Shown here: piece after piece, positions 54,111 through 64,000 of the stretch
How positions within the stretch are numbered: position 1 is the first letter of the stretch
Layout: each line of letters begins with the position of its first letter
DNA from: Trichobilharzia regenti
Lineage: Eukaryota > Platyhelminthes > Trematoda > Strigeidida > Schistosomatidae
Direction of reading: 5' to 3'
Length of the DNA: 64,000 bases
NCBI GenBank assembly: GCA_944472135.2
Contig: OX235265.1
Span: 95,140,984-95,204,983, forward strand
Notes under the pieces: model-generated
What the model saw: the letters and a program-made list of their open reading frames with translations, nothing else
Databases searched by the model: none
Told to the model about the DNA's origin: nothing
Position numbers and translations under genes: made by a program

Positions 54111-55369
54111 CCCAAGTTTATTGCACATTTTTCCTGTTTGCAATATCTTCAATTAAAATAAAAACTGACGGTATATTCTGTGGCATAATGTTCTCTGAGC
54201 TGAAGAACAAAACATTCCATTATGACATATCTGCTTGTATGTCAGCATTCACTCAAAGCATTCTAGGTGAGACACACAAATCAGAATATCAGGCTGAGGA
54301 CGAATAAACTATCGAATGACAAAAGCTTAGTTAAACATAAGCGTTTTAAATTTAACGATTTCGTCAGCTTGCGATTTCATCAATAATTGAGATCCATCAG
54401 AGAATCACTGAATAAGCAGAAGTCGCGAAACACCAATCAAGTCTCATTTTGCTACTGTTAAGAAATGCTCATTTGTTTCCAAAAAAATCAGCCCATTATA
54501 GCGGGAGGATATTGGTCCCCCTGTCATTGTGTTGCAATCCATCAACCTGCGAATTCTAACAATTCTCAATTCGTGATATAGCACTTTCTGTGACCAATAA
54601 CAGTGTGGGGAGCATCCTTTGCAAACCTCAGATGATTGACCTAACCCATCATCATTTATTTAGTTCAGATATCTTGAAACAGGTAGCCAATGAAATAGAG
54701 ATAGCTATTTAACTATTTATTAGTAGCTCTATAGACCTCATTACAAAATAACACCAGTCTGAGTATCATCAAAAGCCAGGGAGATTTAGATATGATGTTT
54801 CACAAAAGTTCCTTTTGCGAAATTAATTAAAACTTTCTGTGTGTAAAAAAAACGTGTTCTAAAAAATGTTTTTCCTCCTGAAAAACGCTAAATACATCAA
54901 CAGATGCTCACTGATTTTACATTGCAGAAATCATAACTATCTTTCAAACATAAATTCCCATGTCAGTCATTCCTAGATAGGGAACTAATGAGAAGCATAG
55001 ACCACGAATGTGTTGTTTTTCATCCGCATTCCCTAAAAGAACTATTTGAAGAAATCAATGAAAGGGAGAAATATTATTTCTGAAACATATTGCAGACGAA
55101 ATTTGTTCTAAATACCACCCAGGCTGGCTATAAACATAAAACACATCTCTCTAGATTCACGATCGCTCATAGACTTTCATTTCCTTTTCACATATCACTC
55201 TTTTCATATGAACCTAAGACCGACGCCTCACATGCCATTTCCTATTCTAGTCCCACTGGAAGACATAATTCGTGACGTCACTGGCATGCAATTCCTGTGA
55301 GCGTACAGTTAATTTTCATTTCTTTAGGCATATTCTCTAGGCGCAAACTGATGGTGACTTCATCGTCAG
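54111..55369. other. mostly unassigned
   Basis: A short SINE-3 5' block relic lies at 54535-54600 (gcgaattctaacaattctca). The remainder shows no gene or repeat I can support. Confidence 0.35.
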
Positions 55370-55712
55370 TGTGCAATGAGAGCTGTTTGCCATCGAAAAT
55401 TGTAGACAACAGTTTACTTCAATATTTACGTTCCGAATCTAGGTCATGAGGAAAAAGAATAATGAAGCTTAACCTTGAGAAGCTCACCAACCAATCACAA
55501 CCGACTTAACGTGTGCAAATACGATTCGCAGATATATAGCTTAACTTTCTAAGAAACGGTCATAAGCAGTGCAGAATAACCTTCGAACAGAAAACAACCA
55601 ATCAGAAGCCGTTGCTTCCCCGCTGACAATAATGTAAATAAAAAATCTATAAATATCTGTTGATTTTCTCAATAAACTATCTGTTGCCTGGCTCTTGACT
55701 TCAGCTGTTGAA
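55370..55712 (+). mobile_element. solo LTR, LTR-X-related
   Basis: Starts TGTGCAATGAGAGC, ends near cagctgttgaaa, with two CCAAT motifs (55492, 55587), CTATAAATATC and AATAAA 20 bases later, and the tatctgttgcctggctcttg end block. It aligns along its length with the antisense LTR at 29318-29646 and forms a second subfamily. Confidence 0.7.
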
Positions 55713-56599
55713 AGTGTGACTTGTTGCTTATTTTCCATTGCCATATGATTTTTAGTATTCAGAGAAATGGAAATGCTTTTCCTGACCCGCACACAGAGTC
55801 TTTGAAGTATACAGAAGCATTGGTTTGGCTGATATTAGGGCCGCAAAATCCTAATCTTGTATTTCATGCTTACGATACTTAATTTTGCTCACTGACTTTA
55901 GATTATTGAAGGTCCGTTGTGTTTTTATGAACTTAATTGCCTTTGACATCAAATCTATGCCAATTGTAGTTGAAACGATGCCATTCAAATCAGGCAAGTG
56001 AAGAAGGAGACTTCCTAAAGTTAAGTACCTTTTGGTAAGGATTAACACTTGTTGTTTTTGGGTTGCACCTTCATCAACTCTGCTGCCTCCATGATCACTT
56101 GAAGTCTTGTATTACACATGTATTCTGTCAACATGCTGAATTAAGTTCGAAGAGTTTGAACTACGTGATCTTTAAATACAACTATAGTCATCAGTGAGAC
56201 AATTCTCCATACTTACAATAGCAGATATTATAAGGATGATTGACAAAGGAAGACAAATTCATTCACTCCAGGGCACACACACACACACACAAAAAGTGTG
56301 AAAATCTTTAAACCTCATTAAAGTGCAATTAAAATTTTTATTTTTCTTCTGTCTAAAAATTATCGTTTGCATCTCTTCTTAGAGTAATTAAAAGAACTGT
56401 AATTTTGAAATTAAATTTGGTATTTTGATTCCTTTCAATCTTCTTAATAATTCGCCTTGAGGCTACAGTATTTTCATGAGGATAATAATAATAATTTAAA
56501 AAAAATTTATCGTAATTCTATTACACGTACTTCAATTATGGTAGAACATTTTCTTACATACTTAAAAACGCCTAAAATCTCCCATAACTTGTTGCGCCT
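55713..56599. other. no recognised feature apart from an AC microsatellite
   Basis: An (AC)n run lies at about 56274-56291. Nothing else recognised. Confidence 0.4.
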
Positions 56600-57240
56600 T
56601 CTTGAAGTCTATCGCTTTATTTGCTTGAATTAGTTGTGTTCTCTGAGGAGCTGGTTGGTGTCATTATTACGAAGCTTTCGTCGTCCACCTTCGAGACAAC
56701 ATCGCCCTTCAGCGAAAGTTTTAACATTCTCCATGAATGATAGAATTGTGTCTCCTGGTAACCATCTTCGTGACTGATAGTCGGTTTACATCTGTAGTGA
56801 TCATTGTCATTGACTTGGAATTTGAACTTTCTTGTCAGGTGATTTACTTTTTATTAGTTGGTAAATTTGGTCTATATTAGTATGTTTATTAATCGCTGAT
56901 TGATCCACTTGAGTTTCAGACTTCTAGGAATTCTCTGGCACTTCTAGTGTTTCCTCTGTTTAAAATGTCTATATTATCCCGATCAAACAGCTCTTCATAA
57001 TTATCTACATGCATTGATACGAAAGAATATATATCATGCCTTTTCATCACAGCCGGTAATAGCTGGTAAATTTGGTCACTAATAATGTATTTGTTAATTG
57101 CTGTCTAATTCACTTGAGTACCAACCAGGATTCTTGGAATTTCCTGTCAATAATTTTCGTGTTTCCTATGTTGAAAATTTCCACATTATCCCAATCAGAA
57201 TGGTGCCCATAATTATATACATACATTGATATTAAAGAAA
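56600..57240 (-). mobile_element. PLE-G relics, two tandem units
   Basis: On the minus strand two consecutive units give HHSDWDNVEIFNIGNTK with RKFQESW (57230-57110) and NYEELFDRDNIDILNRGNT with SAREFLE (57020-56920), both the C-terminal segment of a GIY-YIG PLE protein. The unit ends are marked by a repeated tcatcacagcc block near 57045 and 57258. No upstream domains are seen. Confidence 0.55.
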
Positions 57241-57475
57241 ATATATATTGTATCTTCATCACAGCCAATTTGTGCTCTTGGATTCAGATTTCAAATGGAT
57301 ATGCCTACTTTGACCGATGTAATGTTTATTGCAGTTTCTTTTCTGCTTTATCTTTCAGTTTGCACAATATCGAATGAAATGATTGTGCTGGCTGGATGGC
57401 TGGCTTGTGTGCTATATCTGTTTCAAATGGTTTTAATATTTTAGCTGCTTTTTTCAAGGGTGGAGGTAATATCCT

Positions 57476-58346
57476 TGTGGTGAGAGCAGGCCGTGAGAAA
57501 ATATGAGCAAGGCTGATTCAACAACCAATCACAGCAAAGTTAACGTGGCAAAATATGATTCGCAGATAGAGAACTCTATTCGTCGAGGAATCCCGAAACA
57601 ACCAATCAGAAGCCTGCGTTTGTCTGCCTAACTTCTGATAAACAACCAGTCAGATGACTGCGCTTGTCTACTTGCATAAGCTATAATAATGTATGTGAAA
57701 TATGTATAAATACGTGTTGATTTTCATAATAAAACGATCTGTTGCCTGCCCCTTGTCTTCTGTTGTTACATTTGGTGTCGCTGCCTACCGACAAATGGAA
57801 AGCCTATACCCTGCTGTTTTTGATGGAGACATATGGATCTTCGGGCGGGACTTCAAGGCTTCTGAGCAGTTGAGTGGCGTTCAAGATCTGTCAGCGATGG
57901 AGCTGCTACTTTGGACGCTGCTGGGAGGTCGGGTGAAAGCAGCATATGAAAGTGTGAGACGAAATACTGATGAATTTTCGACAGGGTCAGGCAAACAGTT
58001 TCCAAAGTGGGAAGGACCAAATATGGTCACTTCGAGATGGGATTACGTGGACACAATCGCAATGACGAACAATGAGAGGCGCGTGAACGTCAGCGAGCTC
58101 CAGAAATGGATACAGCGAGACAAGCCAACGATGACGCCTGCACCACGTAGATCAAGCCGACTTCAGTCGCACGTATTTGACGGGGGGACGAGTGTGGTGA
58201 GAGCAGGCCGTGAGAAAATATGAGCAAGGCTGATTCAACAACCAATCACAGCAAAGTTAACGCGGCAAAATATGATTCGCAGATAGAGAACTCTATTTGT
58301 AATAATAAAACGATCTGTTGCCTGGCCCTTGTCTTCTGTTGTTACA
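57476..58346 (+). mobile_element. short LTR element LTR-X, copy 1
   Basis: LTRs at 57476-57770 (295 bases) and 58193-58346 (154 bases) flank a 422-base internal part. The right LTR has lost about 140 bases of its middle. Internal part and junction are the same as in copy 2. Flanking tcct and acct are only an imperfect duplication. With about 0.4 kb between LTRs and no protease, RT, RNase H or integrase core, it must be moved by proteins of a full-length relative. Confidence 0.88.
57795..58223 (+). CDS. LTR-X fused gag-like/integrase-end protein, copy 1
   Basis: Starting at the ATG just after the primer site, the frame gives 142 residues. Residues 1-55 (ESLYPAVFDGDIWIFGRDF, then LSAMELLLWTLLGGRVKAAY) look like the start of a retrotransposon capsid protein: a short F-D-G-D segment, then a helix ending in GGR-KAAY. 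From about residue 73 (GKQFPKWEGPNMV, then ERRVNVSELQKWI and a basic end SSRLQS) it resembles the C-terminal end of an LTR element integrase. Everything between is missing. The last residues read into the right LTR. An open frame in both copies may reflect selection or simply youth. I do not know whether the product is made. The domain calls are inference from short motifs. Confidence 0.6.
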   Translation: MESLYPAVFDGDIWIFGRDFKASEQLSGVQDLSAMELLLWTLLGGRVKAAYESVRRNTDEFSTGSGKQFPKWEGPNMVTSRWDYVDTIAMTNNERRVNVSELQKWIQRDKPTMTPAPRRSSRLQSHVFDGGTSVVRAGREKI

Positions 58347-59189
58347 ACCTTTCGTTAAGTGCAGTTAATCAACAATAACTATGATCTGTTAAATAAAGTT
58401 CATTTATTAGAGTGCATAATTACACATGATGTCACGGTTTAGGAGTAGAATGCTAGACAGCCACACTACAGCTCCTGGTTCGATTCTCAGCTGATATACT
58501 CTCATATCCTGACCAGTTTACTAGCCATTAGAAAGCTCAGTGAAAAGAGAGAATTGAGAGTGACGAAAATGTAGTCTGTGCTACGCTTCAAACGTTATGT
58601 CCCTCTCGGAATGCAAACGAGTGAAATTAAAATTTTCGATTTTAGAAATAAATGATATACCCCTTTTTATCCATTTAGTTTCTCTCAAACATACAAGGTA
58701 AGGAGAATAATAGGATTGTTTAGTGGACTTGTACAGTTTTCATTTGACTATCTTAGCTAAATCATTAACTCCGGCTTTATTTTATTTATGCATTTTTAAC
58801 TGTTTTTTATGGGCATCTTCTTCGAGTCTCATGCTTAACCCCCTTTTTCCACAGGTTTAATAAAGTCTAGGGGAGGTTCAAGATTACGTTGAAAAGGAAG
58901 CTAAACGTAACCTCCTGCTTGACGGGAGATCACTGCACCACTGTTTGATGCTCGTTTGTTTTACCGTCTTTTATACTTTTATTTCTGACAATAAGGCATA
59001 AAATATTTTTCCATTCTTGGTATTCCATGGTTGGAGGTCATCGAAATTAAGCCTTGAACACAGGTTTCATGTGAGTTGGAACTCATCAGCAAGGCGTATC
59101 CGCAACTTCGAAAGAACTCATGTCCCTTCCCGTGATATTCAAACCCAAGTCGGATAAGGATGGATCGAAACTTGTTACTAAGAACTGAG
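58347..59189. other. unassigned, one possible tRNA-headed SINE
   Basis: At 58430-58640 a B box (GGTTCGATTCTC) and an end block (gttatgtccctctcggaatg) suggest a diverged SINE-2-like element. Near 59060-59130 a short block (gaactcatcagcaagg) may be a hammerhead-SINE relic. Nothing else recognised. Confidence 0.35.
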
Positions 59190-59990
59190 TTAGTACACTG
59201 GTGATTCCTTACCGAAAAGAAACATAGGATGAGATAAAGCTAATCCTAAACGATTGTGACATAAGAGTGTATTTTCGTGCAAATAACATCTTACGCTAGC
59301 TGCCGGTAAATGTTAATATTACAACTAAAGAAGGCAACCGACAAAATTGTGTGTACCAGTCTTCGGATTGTGACGCTGTCTATGTAAGAAAAAAAACTTG
59401 CAGACAGGTAAGTATAAGAGTGGAGGAGTGTAAAGAATAACTAAATGTGGTTCCAAAGATCTCTGCAGAATTGAAGAAGCTAGAAAACAGATTGGCAATT
59501 GCACTTAACTCCATAGAAACGGGACACAAAATCGACTGTTATAGGTTTGAGCTACGACAGAAAGGTTTTGGTTCGTATTAAGAGAGATTAACTGACCACA
59601 GAAGCCCTACATGTATTGGTGAATCCCAACAGTTTGAACAGACGTGAAAGTGTGATGTTAGCTGACAAGTTCTGCTTAATATAAGTAAGGATATATATCA
59701 CTAATTAATCATACTTAGCCTAAATTTCCGATTGTCTATAACTTCTTTTGGAGAGGTTAACAAATATTTTACAACCGTTTACCCATACACACATGCACAC
59801 ACATCATTGTGTACTGTGTATGCCCATGTAGTTTCATATTCACTTATTTATGACCATGAACTCTTAGTGGAACGTGATCACTAAAATTCTGATGAAAAGT
59901 ACACTCTGTTTAAAGTGTTTAATAAAAGTAGACTAATATTAGTAAGTCTGATGTAACATTTTGATCACAGCTCATACAATTTTGTTTATA
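59190..59990 (+). pseudogene. PLE-H endonuclease relic and 3' region
   Basis: Frames give IPYRKET, then DIRVYFRANN, then NCVYQSSDCDAVYV and TCRQVSIRVEE (the GIY-YIG core with one of the PLE cysteines, near 59350-59430), SIETGHKIDC and the coding end. The 3' untranslated region matches 40440-40730. The G of YIG is replaced and frames shift more than once. Confidence 0.6.
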
Positions 59991-60030
59991 ATAATAATAA
60001 TTTCGCTTTTATCCCTTGAAGCAGTACTAG
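59991..60030 (+). repeat. repeat X, left part before LTR-X copy 2
   Basis: Aataataatttcgcttttatcc resembles 24108-24130. LTR-X copy 2 is inserted directly after agtactag. Confidence 0.5.
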
Positions 60031-60124
60031 TGTGGTGAGAGCAGGCTGCTAGCCGATTGGTTGGCACTAATCTACGTTAAGGTCTAGGTCACTAATATGG
60101 GCCGTGAACAAGGCTGAGTCAACA

Positions 60125-60312
60125 ACCAATCACAGCGAAGTTAACGTGGCAAAATATGATTCGCAGATAGAGAACTCTGTTTGTCAAGGAATCCCGAAAC
60201 AACCAATCAGAAGCCTGCGTTTGTCTACCTAAACAACCAATCAGATGACTGCGCTTGTCTATAATAATGTTGTCTGAAATATGTATAAATACGTGTTGAT
60301 TTTCATAATAAA
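60125..60312 (+). promoter_or_regulatory. LTR-X promoter: three CCAAT boxes, TATA box and poly(A) signal
   Basis: AACCAATCA-type motifs place CCAAT at 60125, 60203 and 60237. A TATAAATA box lies at 60284-60291 and AATAAA at 60307-60312. AATAAA so close behind the TATA box would fall before the RNA start in the left LTR and be transcribed only at the right LTR. The same set recurs in the second LTR and in LTR-X copy 1 with minor changes. Confidence 0.65.
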
Positions 60313-60351
60313 ACGATCTGTTGCCTGGCCCTTGTCTTCTGTTGTTACATT

Positions 60352-60369
60352 TGGTGTCGCTGCCTACCG
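60352..60369 (+). other. LTR-X primer binding site
   Basis: TGGTGTCGCTGCCTACCG starts two bases after the left LTR. TGG complements the CCA end of a tRNA. The tRNA cannot be named from this sequence. The same 18 bases lie at 57773-57790 in copy 1. Confidence 0.65.
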
Positions 60370-60373
60370 ACAA

Positions 60374-60793
60374 ATGAAAAGCCTATACCCTGCAATTTTC
60401 GATGGAGACATATGGATCTTCGGGCGGGACTTCAAGGCTTCTGAGCAGTTGAGTGGCGTTCAAGATCTGTCAGCGATGGAGCTGCTACTTGAGACGCTGC
60501 TGGGAGGTCGGGCGAAAGCAGCATATGAAGGTGTGGGCCGAAGTATGGACGAATGTTCGACAGGGTCAGGCAAACAGTTTCCAAAGTGGGAAGGACCATA
60601 TATGGTCACTTCGAGATGGGGTTACGCAGACACAGTCGCAATGGCGAACAATGAGAGGCGCGTGAACGTCAGCGAGCTCCAGAAATGGATACAGCGAGAC
60701 AAGCCAACGATGACGCCTGCACCAAGTAGATCAAGCCGACTTCAGTCGCACGTATTTGACGGGGGGACGAGTGTGGTGAGAGCAGGCTGCTAG
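60374..60793 (+). CDS. LTR-X fused gag-like/integrase-end protein, copy 2
   Basis: The frame from the first ATG after the primer site gives 139 residues. It has the same two parts as copy 1: a gag-like start (KSLYPAIFDGDIWIFGRDF, LSAMELLLETLLGGRAKAAY) joined at about residues 60-72 to an integrase-like end (KQFPKWEGPYMV, ERRVNVSELQKWI, SSRLQS). The two proteins differ at roughly 15 positions, yet the join is at the same place and both are open. It ends 22 bases inside the right LTR. Role unknown; a capsid-binding or RNA-packaging function for the short protein is speculation. Confidence 0.6.
   Translation: MKSLYPAIFDGDIWIFGRDFKASEQLSGVQDLSAMELLLETLLGGRAKAAYEGVGRSMDECSTGSGKQFPKWEGPYMVTSRWGYADTVAMANNERRVNVSELQKWIQRDKPTMTPAPSRSSRLQSHVFDGGTSVVRAGC
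60761..60771 (+). other. LTR-X polypurine tract
   Basis: GGGGGGACGAG directly precedes the right LTR, where plus-strand DNA synthesis is primed. One C interrupts the purines. Copy 1 has the identical tract at 58182-58192. Confidence 0.6.
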
Positions 60794-61094
60794 CCGATTG
60801 GTTGTCACTAATCTACGTTAAGGTCTAGGTCACTAATATGGGCCGTGAACAAGGCTGAGTCAACAACCAATCACAGCGAAGTTAACGTGGCAAAATATGA
60901 TTCGCAGATAGAGAACTCTGTTTGTCAAGGAATCCCGAAACAACCAATCAGAAGCCTGCGTTTGTCTACCTAAACAACCAATCAGATGACTGCGCTTGTC
61001 TATAATAATGTTGTCTGAAATATGTATAAATACGTGTTGATTTTCATAATAAAACGATCTGTTGCCTGGCCCTTGTCTTCTGTTGTTACACTAG

Positions 61095-61860
61095 TGGTAC
61101 AGTGTGGAATTTTCAGCACATATCTACAATATTGCATCTAATTTCAACGCATATTTAAAAGGAGCATTATAAAAAATAAATACAAAAAACAACAACATAA
61201 CCAAAAAGAAACACAAAATATAACAAAAATTGCAAATAAAAATATCAAGTAGAAAGGAAGATAGACACCAATAATGAATAATATTTCAGTATTGGGTAGT
61301 GGAAGCTATGATATGTGTGTGCGTGGTTAACAGTAGCAGCTATAATCATCCAAGAAATTATGAGATGTTCTTAAGAATGTTTATAGCCAAGATGATCAGT
61401 TAATTTCATTGAACAACACTAAACAATCATAAAATAAACATTTTGGGGGTTTTTTATTGTCAGCACTAATGCGGTGTTTGTAGTGGTAGTGTGAGGAATC
61501 ATGCATAATACAAAAATTTTAAGATGGTGATAACGGCGTTCTCGACCAAAACTAATATTACATGATGGTTAATGACAGGTCAGTTTTGTAATACTCATAG
61601 TGCTACTATAGTCGGAACCAGTAGATATACAAAAGAAGGAACAGAATAAAGAACAAAAAAGTAAACCAATGATAATAATTTTAGGTAGCTAAGTATGTTT
61701 AAGAAGGTTGTTCACTATAGAGTACAAATAAGAGAGTATAAGGGGGAAATAACAAGGGCCAAAGTTATGTTATTCACAACAAAGCAAGTCATAGGTTTCG
61801 CGCTTAACATTGTCTCGGTCACTTAGAACATGGGCCAAATATGGTATCATTGAGTTCCTA
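61095..61860 (+). repeat. repeat X, main part
   Basis: Continues from before the LTR-X insertion: gtggaattttcagcac, atattgcatctaattt, aaaccaatgataataa and caagtcataggtttcgcg. The same blocks in the same order flank PLE-D at 24095-24335 and 26300-26520. Non-coding, A-rich, unclassified. A TA run ends it at 61863-61880. Confidence 0.55.
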
Positions 61861-61980
61861 TAATATATATATATATATTGATGTCTGTTTCATGACTCAT
61901 ATTATTGGAAAAATGTTTTAATGTTTTATATATCGACTTCTTTTATATTAATTTAATTCAATTTTAAATAATCCTGTCGA

Positions 61981-62148
61981 GGTAGATAACGCTTTAGCGT
62001 TTGAAACTATGACCACTGAGTTTGAGCCTCGATGGGAAAATTATTACTCACTTCGGAATGCAAGCACATCCAGATGAAAGGTCCCAAATAGGACAGATGA
62101 AATGCACATCCTGGGTTTCACTGCCGGTCACTATCCACCACTTAACAT
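61981..62148 (+). mobile_element. S-alpha-like SINE
   Basis: B-box region (gagtttgagcctc), then ACATCCAG (stem I), a damaged core (ATGAAAG), GTCCCAAATAGGAC stem II, an insertion before GAA, then ATGCACAT, C, CTGG (stem I). The ribozyme layout is clear but not functional. Confidence 0.75.
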
Positions 62149-62149
62149 G

Positions 62150-62300
62150 TGTTATATTAATTTCGATTAACTTCCCTGGAGAAGTTCGGACCAACCAGTT
62201 AGCCAAATGCAAGAAAATTTGGAATCACTCATTTCACTTTCACTGAGATTTTACAAATATAACTTTTACAAATGTCTGCTTCTCAACCCGCGCTTAATTA
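62150..62300 (+). mobile_element. PLE-H 3' end fragment
   Basis: Matches 40815-40940 (ttaatttcgattaa, gagaagttcggacca, gagattttacaaatataa). Only the terminal 150 bases. Confidence 0.55.
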
Positions 62301-63640
62301 TATTTTGGAGCTATTCGGTTAAATCTTGATCACAATTCATATAAATATAACATTGTCTGTACAGTGACTTAGATCCCATCATCTTAAGTAGAATAAAGCC
62401 TTGTGGAAGCATAATTTCCTGTGTGCACAAGCTCAGAGTACTTCATTACTGGCGTTAAACTTATCCATGCAGTACTACAACTATTTAGACACTAAATCAG
62501 TAAAATCACTATTGACTGCTCTTTTCATACAATACTCAATCAAGTGGACTGGAATTAAATAAGCAAACGGATATGAAATTTACTACTCTATCACACAATT
62601 CATTCATATCGAAATCAACCATGTGTAGTGTGTAAAAAAGGAAGAGAAATGGTACTTAGTCCCAAGCAACTAGTAGTAATACAAGAAAAAAGGGTATGCT
62701 GTTGGCTACAAATTTTATATCTTCCGAACTAAAATCTCATTAAAAATTTCTTTCAAAGCTCCCCCCCCCTTTACAGCATAAATTCTAATACATAGGGGCA
62801 CCTAGACATTCATATATTCCATACTATGCTTGTTGAATGCCAGTCATATCCTAATTCAGCATGAATTGCTATCATTATAATTACTATTATTATTATTATT
62901 ACTACTACTAAAATGCCCTTTTTGTTCTAGTAAACTATTATTATTTTGTATGGTTCTTAAATGATAGAGATATTTAAGTGAAGCATTCAAATGAAGCCTT
63001 TCTGCAGATCAGGAAAAGCCAGAATGAATCAAGCATGCAATTAGACAATACAGACTGTGGAATTACAAATTCCCCTTTGCTTTTTTTCATTCTTCTCTAC
63101 ATTACTATTTAAATGAATCTTATTTTGTAAAAGATAAAAAAAATTGAAAAAAGGCGGGGAACAAATACTCTATTTGCTTGCTTTTCTTATTTCAATGTTG
63201 ACAAAAAAGTATCTTTCAAAGTGTGTTAGGTCTGTGTGTGTGGGGGGGGGAGGGATGGTATTTCAGTGATATTCTTGTCTAATAATTAGGACAGAATAAC
63301 AACTGTTCAGTGCACTGTGTGAATTTTTATTAATTTCCTGAATGATAAACAAAAAGGGACTGATGTACGCGATAACGCCAAAAATTCAATTTTCCGGCTA
63401 TTTTTGCTCTATAACAAGTGAAAGATGAATGTTAAGCTGTTGTTATTTTATTTTCTCTGTAACATTTAACCTATTCAAGATTTCTCCCACTCAGTGTACT
63501 TTGGTCAAAAGAATTAATTTAAATAACTAAAGTTTGAATAAATTAAACTCGTTTATTTGACGTATTTTAGTGAAGTTTACGATGAAACCATATTTGTTCT
63601 CAGGGTATTCTTTATGAGAGCCTATAAAGCTGCTTGAAAT
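62301..63640. other. no recognised feature
   Basis: An ATT/ACT microsatellite lies at 62880-62911, a C run at 62761-62769 and a G run at 63242-63251. No gene or repeat family seen. Confidence 0.4.
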
Positions 63641-63679
63641 GTATAAGAGTTGAAAACACCTGCCTATGAGTTTTGATGA

Positions 63680-64000
63680 AAGTCACGCAAGCAAAGATAA
63701 GCGAGATAGCTTTGCCACATCTTTGTACATTTATCAATTAAACTGTACCTGTGGTGACAGTTATGTTGGGCGTAGTACCTACTAAACAGCCTAGCCAACG
63801 TGTTGCTGAACATCCCCCATTGTGATTTGGCAAAGGACAGACAAAAAAATCCGTAGCTCCATTTTGTCACGTTTAGTTGAAAGTGGTGATGTAAACCAGG
63901 AAATGACAGCATTCAAGGTAATTCACTGTATTCCACAGAATCTTTCGAAAAACTTCGTATTCGTCTACTGCACACAGCTTAGATGATAGGCATTCGAATT
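63680..64000 (+). pseudogene. PLE-E-like GIY-YIG endonuclease, running off the window
   Basis: Frames give FATSLYIYQLNCTCGDSYVGRS (63708-63775: GIY-like, the cysteine pair, YVG), a stop, then RVAEHP, SSILSRLVESGDVNQEMTAF and the tail block before the window end. This is the endonuclease domain of the B/E/F group, starting upstream of the nested PLE-E at 24838. One stop and a shift make it inactive. Whether an RT lies further left cannot be shown; nothing RT-like is visible before 63680. Confidence 0.65.

Larger units (their letters stand above)
60027..61094 (+). mobile_element. short LTR element LTR-X, copy 2, intact and young
   Basis: Two 319-base LTRs (60031-60349 and 60772-61090) differ at a single position by eye (60064 G against 60805 T). 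They flank a 422-base internal part. CTAG at 60027-60030 and 61091-61094 is the target duplication. The element carries a primer site and a purine tract in the proper places. Near-identical LTRs mean recent insertion. Confidence 0.93.

Noticed and set aside
57226..57444. 72-codon plus-strand hydrophobic frame
   Set aside because: Partly antisense to a PLE-G relic, and the remainder is T-rich without a motif.
1..64000. CRISPR array, bacterial operons, riboswitches
   Set aside because: Composition, repeats and protein families are those of an animal parasite genome. No regularly spaced short repeats were seen.

Overview
The window looks like repeat-rich intergenic DNA from a blood fluke (Schistosoma or a close schistosomatid). 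It is AT-rich and packed with three hallmarks of these genomes: Penelope-like elements (PLEs) with GIY-YIG endonucleases, RTE-type non-LTR elements, and tRNA-headed short elements, some carrying hammerhead ribozymes (the S-alpha type and a second type called SINE-3 here). The species cannot be fixed from this sequence. No complete host gene was found. One asparagine-rich open frame at 618-1175 may be a terminal host exon.

Family names PLE-A to PLE-H, SINE-1 to SINE-3, LTR-X and repeat X are local labels based on similarity inside this window; no database was consulted. Layout: 0-5 kb possible exon, PLE and RTE relics, a solo LTR with target duplication, SINE-1. 5.5-7.8 kb PLE-A with a head-to-head 5' inversion, a PLE-B piece inserted in frame, and a small foldback insertion. 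8.3-9.5 kb PLE-F palindrome. 10.1-11.6 kb antisense PLE reverse transcriptase relic. 12.8-14.3 kb the best PLE-A open frame, then an antisense RTE. 15.7-18.4 kb PLE-C end, S-alpha and SINE-2 copies with 11-base target duplications. 18.35-21.5 kb degraded PLE-C flanked by inverted arms that both carry a hammerhead module. 22.8-26.1 kb RTE, then PLE-D holding nested PLE-E and RTE insertions. 27-35 kb RTE, LTR and PLE relics with many SINEs. 36-39.6 kb an RTE lacking its RT, then PLE-G interrupted by an RTE and by a palindromic SINE-3. 41-48.3 kb a series of RTE relics. 48.7-57.2 kb SINE-3, S-alpha, solo LTRs, an inverted PLE-C and tandem PLE-G. 57.5-61.1 kb two copies of a short LTR element in which a gag-like start is fused to an integrase-like end. 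61-64 kb repeat X, S-alpha, unassigned DNA and a PLE running off the window.

The main pattern is a shared integration signature. Several PLE families and the hammerhead SINE-3 form head-to-head inverted copies, and the dated cases have 12-13 base target duplications. SINE-3 also shares its hammerhead half with the 3' region of PLE-C. This suggests that PLE machinery moves the SINE. The second notable system is LTR-X: two copies share the same internally deleted 422-base body, so the deletion derivative itself appears to be the mobile unit.
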